NCBI GenBank assembly: GCA_913063325.1
Contig: CAJXYE010000020.1
Coordinates: 1-64,000, forward strand
Length of the DNA: 64,000 nt
From: an uncultured Colwellia sp.
GTDB taxonomy: Bacteria; Pseudomonadota; Gammaproteobacteria; Enterobacterales; Alteromonadaceae
Direction: 5' to 3'
Both the position numbers and the translations under genes were made by a program. This document shows positions 1 to 8,942 of this stretch, one piece after another (the first letter of the stretch is position 1; every line of letters begins with the position of its first letter). The notes below the pieces were generated by a model that made no database searches, was not told where the DNA came from, and saw only the letters and a program-made list of their open reading frames with translations.

Positions 1-219
1 ACAACAAACCACGGTATAACAATCCCCATAGTAAGCATCTAGTTCTCGCGGTTTCCACAATGGAGCTTTGTTCGACATCAGCCGGACTAGTATCGAGGGT
101 GTTTCTAGGTTTATTTGTGGTGGCTGATGACAAACAAACCTAAACATAGCGGTCATAGAGGCTTTAAACCAAAACGACTCCTATTAGCCACCTTATTTAG
201 TTTACACAATTCAATATAC
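1..219. other. Window edge, no confident gene; one hairpin
   Basis: A minus-strand frame is open from an ATG at 147 to the window edge (about 49 codons), but its translation matches no family I recognise. Its only notable structure is an inverted repeat, arms 107-118 and 130-141, 11 of 12 positions complementary with an 11-base loop. It lies just downstream of the minus-strand LysR gene, so it could be a terminator for it, though no clear T-run follows. The frame may be the N-terminus of a gene cut by the edge or chance. Confidence 0.2.
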
Positions 220-1110
220 TTAAACTGGAAATAGTTCATCATTAGTTGGTACGCATTGTAAAAGTTGATTCTTTATCCAACCTATAAATTGCTTTTCTAA
301 ATCATTATCAGATGTGCTTTCTTGACCAAGTAATATGTAACTGTTTCCCGATAAGACAAAGCCAAATGGCGCAATTAAATTCCCTCTTTTAAGGTCATCA
401 ACAACCAGCGGATAAGAGCCAATAGCAGCCCCTAGTCCATCAACGGCAGCTTGAAAGCAAAAATAGAAGTGTGCGAAGGTTTGATAGGAATTATTCAATA
501 ATGATTTATCCCCCGATATGTTAGACCAATTTGACCAAGCCTTTGGCCTTGTATCGCTGTGAATTAATTTAATCATACTTAAATCACTTTTTACACGTTG
601 CCAATATTCTGGAGAGACAACAGGCCCAACCCATTCATCAACTAACGGTATTTTTCTATAATCTTGAATTAGTTCAAAGTCATCACGCCTAATAGCTAAT
701 GATGAACCACTGGAACTCAGAATTACAGGCCCTCCTGCTGTAGATAACCTTACATCTGTATTTGGGTTGTGCTCATAAAAATTAGATATACGAGGCATTA
801 ACCAACGCATCGTCAATGTTGGTTCACAAGAGACATCGAGACAATTAGTTTTAACTTGAGATAACTTCTGAACTCCAGCATTAAGAGCTTGAAATGCTTG
901 TGTCGTATAGCTTTTAAGTAGCTCTCCTTCACGGGTCAAACGCACATTTCTACCTTGTCGAGAGAACAAGTTGAGAGAAAGAGAATTTTCTAGCGTTTTT
1001 ATTTGTTTACTTACCGCTCCATGCGTTATGCATAGTTTTTCTGCCGCTTTACTAAAACTGGATGAATCTGCTGCCACGTCAAAAACATGAAACGCCTTTA
1101 AATTCTTCAT
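220..1110 (-). CDS. LysR-family transcriptional regulator
   Basis: This is a 296-residue DNA-binding regulator of the LysR family. Residues 1-60 form the winged helix-turn-helix (AFHVFDVAADSSSFSKAAEK, then HGAVSKQIKTLE), typical of the GcvA/AmpR-like branch. The rest is the periplasmic-binding-protein-like effector domain. Length is normal for the family. It is divergent from the LysE-family exporter that starts at 1215, with about 100 bases between them. In the LysG/LysE and ArgP/ArgO pairs such a neighbour is controlled by the LysR protein in response to the exported amino acid. Control of the exporter is inferred from this layout; the effector is unknown. Confidence 0.85.
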   Translation of the reverse strand: MKNLKAFHVFDVAADSSSFSKAAEKLCITHGAVSKQIKTLENSLSLNLFSRQGRNVRLTREGELLKSYTTQAFQALNAGVQKLSQVKTNCLDVSCEPTLTMRWLMPRISNFYEHNPNTDVRLSTAGGPVILSSSGSSLAIRRDDFELIQDYRKIPLVDEWVGPVVSPEYWQRVKSDLSMIKLIHSDTRPKAWSNWSNISGDKSLLNNSYQTFAHFYFCFQAAVDGLGAAIGSYPLVVDDLKRGNLIAPFGFVLSGNSYILLGQESTSDNDLEKQFIGWIKNQLLQCVPTNDELFPV

Positions 1111-1214
1111 CTGTTACTTTTTCTCACAGGTTGATAGATGATATTTCGATTATAGTTGCGATGAAATTTTTATACAATCCAGGCATAAACTTTAAACTAT
1201 CCTTTGGAACATTT

Positions 1215-1826
1215 ATGGAAATCATTAGCCTTGCCATTATTGGCTTATTAATCGTCATCAGTCCTGGTGCTGATTTTGTTTTGGTACTTAAAAATAGCAT
1301 TAATTCAGGGCGAAACTCTGGCATTTTGACAGCCTGTGGTATTAGTCTGGCAATTGGTGTTCATATCAGTTATTCAATGTTAGGAGTAAGTTACTTAATC
1401 TCACAGAACGAAGTGATTTTCACTTCTATAAAATATGCAGGGGCTGCTTATTTGATTTATTTAGGCGTAAAAAGCATTTTGACCGCAAATGCTAAATTAG
1501 AGAAGATAGAAAGCAACGCCATTATCGTGAAACCTTCACAATATTTAATACAAGGTTTTATCTGCAACCTGCTTAACCCTAAAACGATGTTGTTTTTTAT
1601 TAGCCTTTTCAGTCAGCTTATTTCATCCGATGACAGTACCAATAATTACGTACTTTTATATGGCCTTTATATAGCGTTGCTTCATGGCATATGGTTTAGT
1701 TTAGTTTCTGTTTTTTTTACATCTAAGGCTCTTCAAAAGCAGCTAATAAAAATAAAAAAAAGATTAAATCAAGCCTGTGGTGTTGGTCTAATATCTTTTG
1801 GAGTTCTACTATCTATTAAGTCATAA
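1215..1826 (+). CDS. LysE/RhtB-family amino-acid exporter
   Basis: This is an inner-membrane exporter of about 203 residues, the usual LysE/RhtB size. It begins MEIISLAIIGLLIVISPGAD, which carries the family signature SPGADF at the end of the first membrane helix. Later it has FICNLLNPKTMLFF, the conserved NPK segment, and about six hydrophobic segments overall. An upstream in-frame extension to 1062 is rejected because it overlaps the divergent regulator and lacks a membrane-protein start. Members export amino acids such as lysine, threonine or homoserine lactone. The substrate here cannot be told from sequence. The divergent LysR gene probably regulates it. Confidence 0.85.
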   Translation: MEIISLAIIGLLIVISPGADFVLVLKNSINSGRNSGILTACGISLAIGVHISYSMLGVSYLISQNEVIFTSIKYAGAAYLIYLGVKSILTANAKLEKIESNAIIVKPSQYLIQGFICNLLNPKTMLFFISLFSQLISSDDSTNNYVLLYGLYIALLHGIWFSLVSVFFTSKALQKQLIKIKKRLNQACGVGLISFGVLLSIKS

Positions 1827-1918
1827 ATGAAAGTGAGATCGATTTATTATCTTTAATGTAGAATTACTCCAATACAAATTTAATTTCTTGAACTCAAATT
1901 CAGTTATTGATTGTTTTA

Positions 1919-1964
1919 GCTCATTATAGTCGGTCATTACTAAATATGAATGACTATAATGAGC
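1919..1964. repeat. Inverted repeat downstream of the LysE gene
   Basis: The arms gctcattatagtc (1919-1931) and gactataatgagc (1952-1964) are perfectly complementary over 13 bases around a 20-base loop. It lies about 90 bases after the LysE stop codon. No T-run follows the right arm, so it is a weak candidate for an intrinsic terminator. It may be a small mobile or repetitive element remnant. Confidence 0.5.
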
Positions 1965-2043
1965 GCCAGCCCCTCAAACATGCAGTAAATATTGGTTAAA
2001 ATTGTTCCTAATATGTTCATAACTTCACAAAAGTTAACGTCAA

Positions 2044-2145
2044 CTAAGCGCACTTTGAAGTCATGTCAATGCGACTTAGTGAATGGTGGCTTTGGGGACT
2101 GTAGGTAGAACTTTTCGTTTACAAAAAACCATCATCAAAAGCCAC
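2044..2145. repeat. Two further inverted repeats in a non-coding stretch
   Basis: Two imperfect or short inverted repeats lie close together: ctaagcgca (2044-2052) with tgcgacttag (2070-2079), one base bulged, and gtggcttt (2086-2093) with aaagccac (2138-2145), perfect over 8 bases. Between 1827 and 2275 I see no gene. The density of inverted repeats beside a decayed pgi fragment suggests old rearrangement or insertion scars. Confidence 0.35.
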
Positions 2146-2275
2146 ATGTATTTATCAGCGGGGAACGTTTGCTATCAGGAAACTACTAGCGTGATGTAGT
2201 TATTCAGCCATGTCTGATGAAGATCAAAACATACAAAATTTTCTGCATAAATTCTAAAATACTAAGGTCAAAAAA

Positions 2276-2545
2276 GTGGTAATTCTAGACCCATCAAATA
2301 TTTTAATGGATCGTATTTCTCCTAGTTCAATTGGTAGTTCAATTGGTAGTTTAATTGCGCTTTATGAACATAAAATATTTGTGCAAGGCGTCCTTTTACA
2401 AATATGTTCATTCGACCAATGGGGAGTAGAACTGGGTAAAGGCCTAGCAAATAAAATTCAACAAGAATTAGCTACAAAAAACATTAATGCTGACCATGAT
2501 AGTTCTACCCAAGGGTTGATTGAGCTGTATATGGAGAGGACTTAA
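2276..2545 (+). pseudogene. pgi: Glucose-6-phosphate isomerase C-terminal remnant
   Basis: This 89-codon frame, opened by a GTG, is clearly the carboxyl end of glucose-6-phosphate isomerase. It carries [24 protein letters not shown] and the terminal [12 protein letters not shown] block. The intact enzyme is about 550 residues, so roughly 85% is missing, and a stop codon closes the frame at 2255. Two further signs of decay are visible. A 12-base tandem duplication (agttcaattggt, 2327-2350) inserts SSIG before the LIALYEHK block. The lysine expected after GLIxxY, catalytic in the family, is methionine. No helix or active site could form, so it should be non-functional; an intact pgi is presumably elsewhere. 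Confidence 0.8.
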
Positions 2546-2620
2546 CTCTGATCGTTATTATACAGGTCTGTAGTTTACTAGAAAAATCCTAGTTGAATGA
2601 TGAGAAGGGGTTATTTCAGT

Positions 2621-2657
2621 CATAAGGTCTACTCATTCGTTCACAACAGACCTTATG
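2621..2657. repeat. Perfect 10-bp inverted repeat
   Basis: The arms cataaggtct (2621-2630) and agaccttatg (2648-2657) pair perfectly around a 17-base loop. It lies between the pgi remnant and the convergent histidine-kinase gene, so it may act as a shared terminator hairpin. It lacks a clear T-tract on either strand. Confidence 0.45.
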
Positions 2658-2669
2658 GATTATTAATAC

Positions 2670-2692
2670 CCTAAATTAAAACCTAATTTAGG
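2670..2692. terminator. AT-rich hairpin between converging genes
   Basis: The arms cctaaatta (2670-2678) and taatttagg (2684-2692) pair perfectly over 9 bases with a 5-base loop. It is positioned 130 bases past the stop of the minus-strand kinase gene. The stem is AT-rich and no strong T-run follows, so the terminator role is inferred from position only. Confidence 0.35.
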
Positions 2693-2822
2693 CGACAAAA
2701 GTATCGCCAATAAAATTTCGTAAAATAAACAGGTTAAGTAAGAATTACTTTTATATCAAACAATGATACAAATATGATATCTTGCGTGTATTTAATCTTA
2801 TTAATCCATAGAATGTTTTGAT

Positions 2823-4631
2823 TTATTTTTTGACAGTAGAATCCATTAATTTACATTGAAATGAAAGTATCATTGCTAAACCAGGAGTTTTTCTTTCTAC
2901 TTTAATTTCCGCCTGTTGTGCTGATATGAGATCTTTAACTAAGGCCAATCCTATCCCTGTGCCTTGTGTGGTCCGAATTAATTCATTGCCGCCACGATAG
3001 AAAAGCTCAAAAATTTTACTTTCCTGCTCTTGAGTTATGCCTTCACCATAATCTCGTATTTCTAGTAAAATCAGGTGCCTATTTTTTGGGTGATTACTAA
3101 ATATAAAATCAATTTTTTGTCTAGCCGAATCATTGATCTTGTTTCGGTCAAAAAACTTTATAGCATTGTCAGTAATATTAATAACTACCTGAGCAAAAGC
3201 ATCCGGTTCAACCAAAACCTGCATACACTCTGCGTTAGCTATATCCAGAATAATATTTTGTTGAAAGTTATGTTTATCTATTATCGATGATGTTTTCGAG
3301 CGAAGATTATCCACTAAAAGAGTCAGTGGCGTATATTCTGGCTGCACATTTTGCTGTTGTTGGCTAAGTGAAGACAACTGCAATATATTATCTATTAATC
3401 GTGTAAGGCGTTCACTTTCGCTATAAATAAAATCAAAATACTTTATCTGGTGTTCTTCAGAAATTACCGTTCCCTCTTTGAGCATTTGTGAATACATACG
3501 AATTGACGTTAGTGGTGTTTTTAGTTCGTGGCTAACAGAAGAAACAAAATTAAGCCTTTGCTCCCCTAATGCCAGTTGCTTTATCCCAAGACGATAAAAT
3601 CCAAAACATGCGGATAATATGGCAACAATTAAAATAATAATAAACATGCTGCTGTAAATCATAGCCGGTGTCATAGGTAAAGAGTTGGTTGATAGGGTTA
3701 ATGAATAACCATTAAAAGGTGGGTAATGGGTATAATTGTAAATTGATTGTTGTTGAAACCGCTTATCTACTTTTGGTAGTAAGCTCACCTTCACTTGGTC
3801 GTCAGGCAAGTTTTCATAAAGAAAATACTCTGAAAGGTCGGAACTTTTTTCATCTTTTAACTCAACTAATACCGAACTATCGAAGTGCATTTTTTCTAGT
3901 ATATCCATCACTAATTGGGACAGGTAAGCTTTGCGTTTTACTATATATCCTTGCACCCAGTATTTTTCGGCTATTGTTACAACACGATAGAAAATGAAAT
4001 AGTCAGGTACATCAAAAAAAACACTAAAGAGTTTATCTTTTGCAGCGAAGTCCTGCGGGCTCATTTTCGTAAATATTTGCTGTACTGATTTTGATTGCAA
4101 CAGAAGCTGGTAGATATTAATTGCTTTGTTTTTACGTTTGATCAGTTCAGGGGGTAATTTTTGATCCGACACCTGCTGGTTGGCATTATCTACACCTCTT
4201 TCATATTGACTATTATCATGGAAAGAGTCGGGCCAGATTGGACTGTTAAAATGTCCTTGATTGCAATATTGAAAGTAGCCAACTAACCACTCTTTTTTTG
4301 GTTGTTCGTATTCTAATCGAGAGAGAGGTGATATGGTCTGCTGTGACTTTTCAGTGTATGGGTTATATACCTGTCGATAATAGTCAAATGCATCTACTGG
4401 TAGCGTATTGGATATCAACCTTCTTTCAGTCAAACGTCCATCTATTATCTGCTCTAACTTGCTTGCCGTACGCTGATATTTAAGCAGTAGATTATTTTCT
4501 AACTGTTGAAAGCCAAAATATAAAATAGTACCTAGCGGGAGCAATAAAAATAGCAAGAAAGCTATTGCTAAATAGCGTAACCGACGCAAACGCTGAGAAT
4601 GATTAAGTAAACGTTTTCCTGAAGTTAGCAT
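2823..4631 (-). CDS. Membrane sensor histidine kinase
   Basis: This is a 602-residue two-component sensor. A membrane helix at about residues 19-38 and a second at about 323-346 enclose a large periplasmic domain of about 280 residues. No HAMP domain separates the second helix from the kinase. The dimerisation box is FVSSVSHELKTPLTSIRM with the phosphorylated histidine at residue 368. The ATPase domain shows an N box (NITDNAIKFF), G1 (DYGEGI) and G2 (GTGIGLALV). It follows the response-regulator gene by 29 bases on the same strand, so the two are co-transcribed and are the cognate pair. The periplasmic domain is not one I can name, so the signal is unknown. Confidence 0.9.
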   Translation of the reverse strand: MLTSGKRLLNHSQRLRRLRYLAIAFLLFLLLPLGTILYFGFQQLENNLLLKYQRTASKLEQIIDGRLTERRLISNTLPVDAFDYYRQVYNPYTEKSQQTISPLSRLEYEQPKKEWLVGYFQYCNQGHFNSPIWPDSFHDNSQYERGVDNANQQVSDQKLPPELIKRKNKAINIYQLLLQSKSVQQIFTKMSPQDFAAKDKLFSVFFDVPDYFIFYRVVTIAEKYWVQGYIVKRKAYLSQLVMDILEKMHFDSSVLVELKDEKSSDLSEYFLYENLPDDQVKVSLLPKVDKRFQQQSIYNYTHYPPFNGYSLTLSTNSLPMTPAMIYSSMFIIILIVAILSACFGFYRLGIKQLALGEQRLNFVSSVSHELKTPLTSIRMYSQMLKEGTVISEEHQIKYFDFIYSESERLTRLIDNILQLSSLSQQQQNVQPEYTPLTLLVDNLRSKTSSIIDKHNFQQNIILDIANAECMQVLVEPDAFAQVVINITDNAIKFFDRNKINDSARQKIDFIFSNHPKNRHLILLEIRDYGEGITQEQESKIFELFYRGGNELIRTTQGTGIGLALVKDLISAQQAEIKVERKTPGLAMILSFQCKLMDSTVKK

Positions 4632-4660
4632 GTTAAAGACTCACCATATTGAACAACACA

Positions 4661-5356
4661 TTAAATCACAAAAAGCTGATAACCTTCGCCACGGTGGGTG
4701 ACTAGATGTCTGGGGGATTTAGGGTCAATTTCAATTTTTTTGCGAATTTTTGCGATATGTATATCAACTGTTCTTGTATCTAAGTCGCAGGTGTTTTTAT
4801 AGTCCCATACTTGCTTGAGTAACTCTTCCCTAGAAACTGGCTTACTCTTATGTAGTAGATAAACTAAAATTTCGACTTCGCGGCGAGTATATTTTGTTTC
4901 ATGGTTGTAAGAGCACCCCTTTAGTGTTTGCGTACAAATAGAAACATTAGCGCTTAATTCCAAGGTTTTATCTGTTCCCGTCCAACCTGAACGTCTGACT
5001 AAAGCATTTACGCGTAATACCAGCTCTGATGTTGAAAATGGTTTTGCTACATAATCGTCAGCGCCAAGTGTTAGGCCGTTAATGATGTCTTCTTCAGTAT
5101 TTTTTGCTGTTAGCATGATAATGGGCTGAGTACGAGAACGTTGCCTAAGTGCATTACAAATTTCAAAACCGTTGATAGAAGGCAACATTACATCCAAGAT
5201 AATGCAGGCATATTGTCCATCTAAACCGTTAGATAAGCCTTTTTTTCCATCACTTTCACTTTCAACCTCATAGCCGTGAAAAACAAATAAATCTGTGAGC
5301 CCCATTAAAATAATGGGTTCATCCTCTACGATGAGAAGTCTAGGTTTAGTATTCAA
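4661..5356 (-). CDS. OmpR-family response regulator
   Basis: This is a 231-residue regulator with an N-terminal receiver domain and a C-terminal winged-helix DNA-binding domain. The acidic pair is in LLIVEDEP. The phosphoacceptor aspartate is in CIILDVMLPSINGFE, the switch threonine in MLTAKN and the lysine in DDYVAKPFS. The output domain ends with TVDIHIAKIRKKIE and THRGEGYQLF, typical of OmpR/PhoB. It is the first gene of a two-gene operon with the kinase downstream. Targets are unknown. The gene faces the 5.4-5.8 kb intergenic region and the serine hydrolase beyond it, a possible but unproven target. Confidence 0.92.
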   Translation of the reverse strand: MNTKPRLLIVEDEPIILMGLTDLFVFHGYEVESESDGKKGLSNGLDGQYACIILDVMLPSINGFEICNALRQRSRTQPIIMLTAKNTEEDIINGLTLGADDYVAKPFSTSELVLRVNALVRRSGWTGTDKTLELSANVSICTQTLKGCSYNHETKYTRREVEILVYLLHKSKPVSREELLKQVWDYKNTCDLDTRTVDIHIAKIRKKIEIDPKSPRHLVTHRGEGYQLFVI

Positions 5357-5844
5357 TTTTTTTCCCTATTGCTTCAAATGATAGTTAGCAAGCGATAATA
5401 CAGCTTTTTCATAAATATACAGGACTTTAGTTAACTGAATGTAAAGTTTTGTAAAATGTATAAGCTCATATTTTACATTGCCTGCCTATTTTATTGTCAA
5501 ATGGTTTTCTAATCTATTCATACAAGGCAGTTAAGCGGTAAAAAATACAATGAGTTATTACCTCGTCACTTAACATCATAATAATGACCAAATTAATATT
5601 AAGGAATTAACAATGAAAAATAGGCTAACACTTAATTCATCAATCATAGTAATTGTTCGTTCAGCAATATCCACTCTGTCGATATCAAGGGTTTGGTTAA
5701 GAGAAGCGAAAACATTGTCCCAAAGAGCAAAAATCAATATAAAAAACACTGCCAACTAAGGCCTATTCTCATAACTATCACTTTTTTAAACAAACAATAC
5801 TTTAATTATCAAAGACAACCATTTCATGACTAACAGGAATAGAA
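5357..5844. other. Intergenic region with control signals and duplicated gene start
   Basis: This divergent promoter region lies between the response regulator and the serine-hydrolase gene. A short motif at 5584-5607 (atgaccaaattaatatt..., encoding MTKLILRN then stop) closely resembles the actual gene start at 5845 (MTKLTLKN). This suggests a partial duplication of the leader. A 48-codon frame at 5613-5759 is listed separately. No other gene is seen. Confidence 0.4.
5613..5759 (+). CDS. Possible 48-residue small protein
   Basis: An ATG at 5613 is preceded by taaggaattaaca, a plausible ribosome-binding site, and opens a 48-residue frame beginning MKNRLTLNSSIIVIV. The product would be basic, with a short hydrophobic N-terminus and no family match that I recognise. 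It precedes the serine-hydrolase gene by 85 bases on the same strand. It could be a leader peptide, a decayed gene start or chance. Confidence 0.25.
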   Translation: MKNRLTLNSSIIVIVRSAISTLSISRVWLREAKTLSQRAKINIKNTAN

Positions 5845-7917
5845 ATGACCAAGTTAACATTAAAAAACCTATTTACCGTTATGTTACTAAGCTGCTCTTG
5901 CAGTTTAGTAACAGCACAAAATAAAGAAAATGCCAAAGAAACGGATCATTTCGCACCCCAGGTCACAGCCGCCGACGCCGCCATCTTATACAGGGATGTT
6001 CCTGAACTCACAGAAGCCTTTATCGATGCAGCGCCGGAGGACAGAAAAGACGGTATCCTCGTGGGCGAATTAGGCATCGATGGCGGCAATAAGGATATGA
6101 TTGTCAAGCTTGCTAAAGAGATCAACGACGCTAAGCACGGTAACTTCGACAGCCTACTTATTTCTCATAAGGGCAAACTCTTATTTGAATCATACTACAA
6201 GCGCGGTCGCATCAATTTGCCCCATTACCAAGCGTCAGCGGCTAAATCTTACACCAGCTTGGCGCTCGGCCGTGCAATCCAGCTAGGTTATCTGACCATG
6301 GCCGATTTAGACAAACCTCTTGTCAGCTTTCTCAAAGACCTGGACCCAACAACATTTGTTGAGGGTGCAGAAAAGATCACCCTGCATCAAGCGTTGACCA
6401 TGACCACGGGGATTCGCATCAGTAATGAAAAGAGAGAGAAGCTCAAGAAAAATCCAAGCCAGTTAAAAGGACAGGGGGAAGTTCAGACTTACCTTGAGCA
6501 GAGTGCGCCGATTACGGCAGAGTCTAAAAGCTTTAAATATGGCACTGGTCCACGTTTGGTGATGCAAGTTATCGAGGCCGCCGTGCCAGGCACCGCCAAA
6601 GAATTTATTAAAAATGAACTGCTAGACAAAATGGGCATCAGCAATTATCGCTGGCGGACTGCTGCGAGCGGCCTGCCAGAAGCTGGTTGGCGCGTGAGCA
6701 TGACATCGCGTGCTATGGTCAAGTGGGGAACTTTGGCCATCAACAAAGGCAAATGGAAAGGCGAACAGTTAGTACCAGCAGCTTTTATTGCCAGAGCGAC
6801 CAGTAAAATTGTCCGCCACAGCGACGATGAAAACTTCTTGGATATTGATAATGTCACTAATACTGGTTACGGATATTTCTGGTGGCAGGCCGATTTGTCC
6901 ACAGGCGATAAAAGCTACTTGAGCAAAGCGGCTAGAGGCGGTGGAGGACAGTTTATCATTGTGATTGAAGAGCTTGATCTGGTTGTTGTGGTCACAGCCA
7001 ATAGAAGAGATGATGAAACCTCATCGTTGACAGCGACAAGAATTTTACCGGCTTTTGTTCAAAATTCTATTGCAACTATGAGCAGAAAAAGTAATAGCCA
7101 AGATAAATTGCCACTCTTAGAAGAACGCTATTTTGGAGAAAAACCACCGGGCTTAATACCTAAACTTTTTGATCCTAAAATAGTCTCTCCAGAAGGGAGG
7201 TTTGAAGGTGGTGGGTTTTCACCAGATATGAAGGAGTTCTATTTCACTAGGAAAAATGGGAAATATAAAAAACGCACATCTTTTGTTATTCGATATGAAA
7301 ATAATCGTTGGGGGCACGAATCTGAGACCGATATAAAATGGGTACGATTCTCTGAGGATGGCAATATGATATACGGTGGAAAGGAATATAGGGAACGAAC
7401 CGACACTGGTTGGTCGGAACCCAAAAGTCAAGGGACATTCTTGAAAGACCAGGCACATGGTATCTCGCTTTCATCTAAAGGCACCTATTATTTTGGTTTT
7501 AAAGAAAAGGAAGGCAGGGGATATGGCTCTATCCGTTATTCACGACTCATAGACGGCAAACGTGAAAATCCAGTAAAAATGAGCAAGGCGATTAACACAG
7601 GAAAATTTATTGCCCACCCCTTCATTGCTCCAGATGAATCCTATTTAATGTGGGATGCTGAGAGAGAAGATAGGTATGGCGGTTCCGACTTGTATATTAG
7701 TTTTCGAGCGAAAGATGGTTCATGGGGGGCAGCCATTAACATGGGAGATAAGATAAACACATCATCAAATGAAAGTAGCCCAAGTGTGACACACGATGGA
7801 AAATATTTCGGATTTTCGAGGGGAGACTGGGAGGTTAAAGAAGATGGAAGTACTAATTGGGTAGGAAAAAGTTATTGGGTGGATGTTCAGATTCTTGAGA
7901 ACCTCAGACCCAAATAA
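5845..7917 (+). CDS. Secreted serine hydrolase fused to PD40 beta-propeller
   Basis: This 690-residue protein has a signal peptide (TVMLLSCSCSLVTAQ). Residues about 90-410 are a class C beta-lactamase/penicillin-binding-fold hydrolase with the SxxK nucleophile at Ser131-Ala-Ala-Lys134. YGTG stands where the family usually has Y-x-N, and a glycine-rich GGGGQF loop sits near the KTG position. Residues about 440-690 are WD40/PD40-like repeats (FSPDMKEFYFTR, FSEDGNMIYGG, IAPDESYLMWD, VTHDGKYFGFSR). PD40 domains occur in TolB-like periplasmic propellers. The fusion suggests a hydrolase tethered to or guided by a propeller. Substrate is unknown: esterase, peptidase or beta-lactamase are all possible. 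The hydrolase half looks richer in GC than its surroundings. Confidence 0.8.
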   Translation: MTKLTLKNLFTVMLLSCSCSLVTAQNKENAKETDHFAPQVTAADAAILYRDVPELTEAFIDAAPEDRKDGILVGELGIDGGNKDMIVKLAKEINDAKHGNFDSLLISHKGKLLFESYYKRGRINLPHYQASAAKSYTSLALGRAIQLGYLTMADLDKPLVSFLKDLDPTTFVEGAEKITLHQALTMTTGIRISNEKREKLKKNPSQLKGQGEVQTYLEQSAPITAESKSFKYGTGPRLVMQVIEAAVPGTAKEFIKNELLDKMGISNYRWRTAASGLPEAGWRVSMTSRAMVKWGTLAINKGKWKGEQLVPAAFIARATSKIVRHSDDENFLDIDNVTNTGYGYFWWQADLSTGDKSYLSKAARGGGGQFIIVIEELDLVVVVTANRRDDETSSLTATRILPAFVQNSIATMSRKSNSQDKLPLLEERYFGEKPPGLIPKLFDPKIVSPEGRFEGGGFSPDMKEFYFTRKNGKYKKRTSFVIRYENNRWGHESETDIKWVRFSEDGNMIYGGKEYRERTDTGWSEPKSQGTFLKDQAHGISLSSKGTYYFGFKEKEGRGYGSIRYSRLIDGKRENPVKMSKAINTGKFIAHPFIAPDESYLMWDAEREDRYGGSDLYISFRAKDGSWGAAINMGDKINTSSNESSPSVTHDGKYFGFSRGDWEVKEDGSTNWVGKSYWVDVQILENLRPK

Positions 7918-8174
7918 TAAACCATATAATAATCGCAGTAAGAGCGAGGTCAAAAGATAATGCGCCCTCTGCGAGCGGTAAATGAGTAACACTATGGATG
8001 GAAATCAACACGATAATATAGCTGACTCAAAAAATCATAATCGGTCTGTAATCATTCAAAATTTAGGCCGGAGTCAGCAGCAAGTCATGTATTTTCATTT
8101 AGATTCATTTAAGTTTCGAACAGCTTGATTTACTTATATTTAGGCACATGTTTATCTCACATAAGGACAAAATA

Positions 8175-8942
8175 ATGAATATCAGTTTTACATTTAAGAA
8201 TTTAATCATTGCAACGGTCGTTGTCGCAATGGTTGTCGTTGTTTTTCTAGTCAATGCATTGGCTGGATTGAGTGCGCGTCCAGTGGTTTTTGCCGATCCG
8301 CCAGCGTTTGTCGAACGGTATGCAAATGCAATGAATCATTCAGCTCCGTCATCCCAACCGACGGAGCCTGAAATAGGCGGCGCACAGCTTGCCACAGCTG
8401 AATTTGCGAAACTGACGGCAGATTTATCCGCTGAAGAAGCGTTAGTATTCAACGTGATGATGGATGGTGAATCGTCCGACGTGCTTATGCAATTATTTGC
8501 GCATCCAGATAAAGCGCAACGGGAGAAAATAGCGTCGGCGTTTGCCGCTGTAAATGTTAAGTTTACTCATAATGAAGAGACCGGCTTCGCAGCAAAAAAA
8601 CGGAAGTTTTGGATGGATGCAAAGGATAACCTTCCTGACATGCAAAACGCGCTTTCTGAAGCATTGATTACCTCCGCTGAACAAGGAACAACGACTCGTA
8701 TTCCGTACACATTGGCATGGATGCCAGGGCAGGGCCGTGAAACGGTCGAGTTGTTTGTATGGGCGGCTAAACACCATCCGGATCGCTGGGTGCGATTATC
8801 CTCTGTCTATTATGTGGCTAAATTGGGAGGGAATGAAGACATTGCCGCTCCGCTGCTTCGGTACCTTACCGACGACCCAGTTTACCGGATACGTAAGGAA
8901 GCCCTGGACCTGCGTTTTAGAAGATTCACAGGAGAATTGTGA
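8175..8942 (+). CDS. Membrane-anchored protein, HEAT-like C-terminus
   Basis: This 255-residue protein is not one I can name. I chose ATG 8175, not the in-frame ATG 8148, because ataagga precedes it at good spacing. The N-terminus (FKNLIIATVVVAMVVVVFLV) is a single membrane anchor or uncleaved signal. The middle is alanine- and glutamate-rich, probably helical. The C-terminal 70 residues (WVRLSSVYYVAKLGG, then DPVYRIRKEAL) look like HEAT/armadillo repeats. It sits between two secreted PD40-domain proteins on the same strand, so it may act with them in the envelope; this is inference. Confidence 0.6.
   Translation: MNISFTFKNLIIATVVVAMVVVVFLVNALAGLSARPVVFADPPAFVERYANAMNHSAPSSQPTEPEIGGAQLATAEFAKLTADLSAEEALVFNVMMDGESSDVLMQLFAHPDKAQREKIASAFAAVNVKFTHNEETGFAAKKRKFWMDAKDNLPDMQNALSEALITSAEQGTTTRIPYTLAWMPGQGRETVELFVWAAKHHPDRWVRLSSVYYVAKLGGNEDIAAPLLRYLTDDPVYRIRKEALDLRFRRFTGEL

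Noticed and set aside
1062-1214. N-terminal extension of the LysE-family frame to 1062
   Set aside because: It overlaps the divergent LysR gene, has no ribosome-binding site and precedes a canonical LysE start at 1215.
7994-8128. 44-codon frame between the serine hydrolase and the HEAT-like gene
   Set aside because: No ribosome-binding site and no recognisable family; could be a remnant but unsupported.
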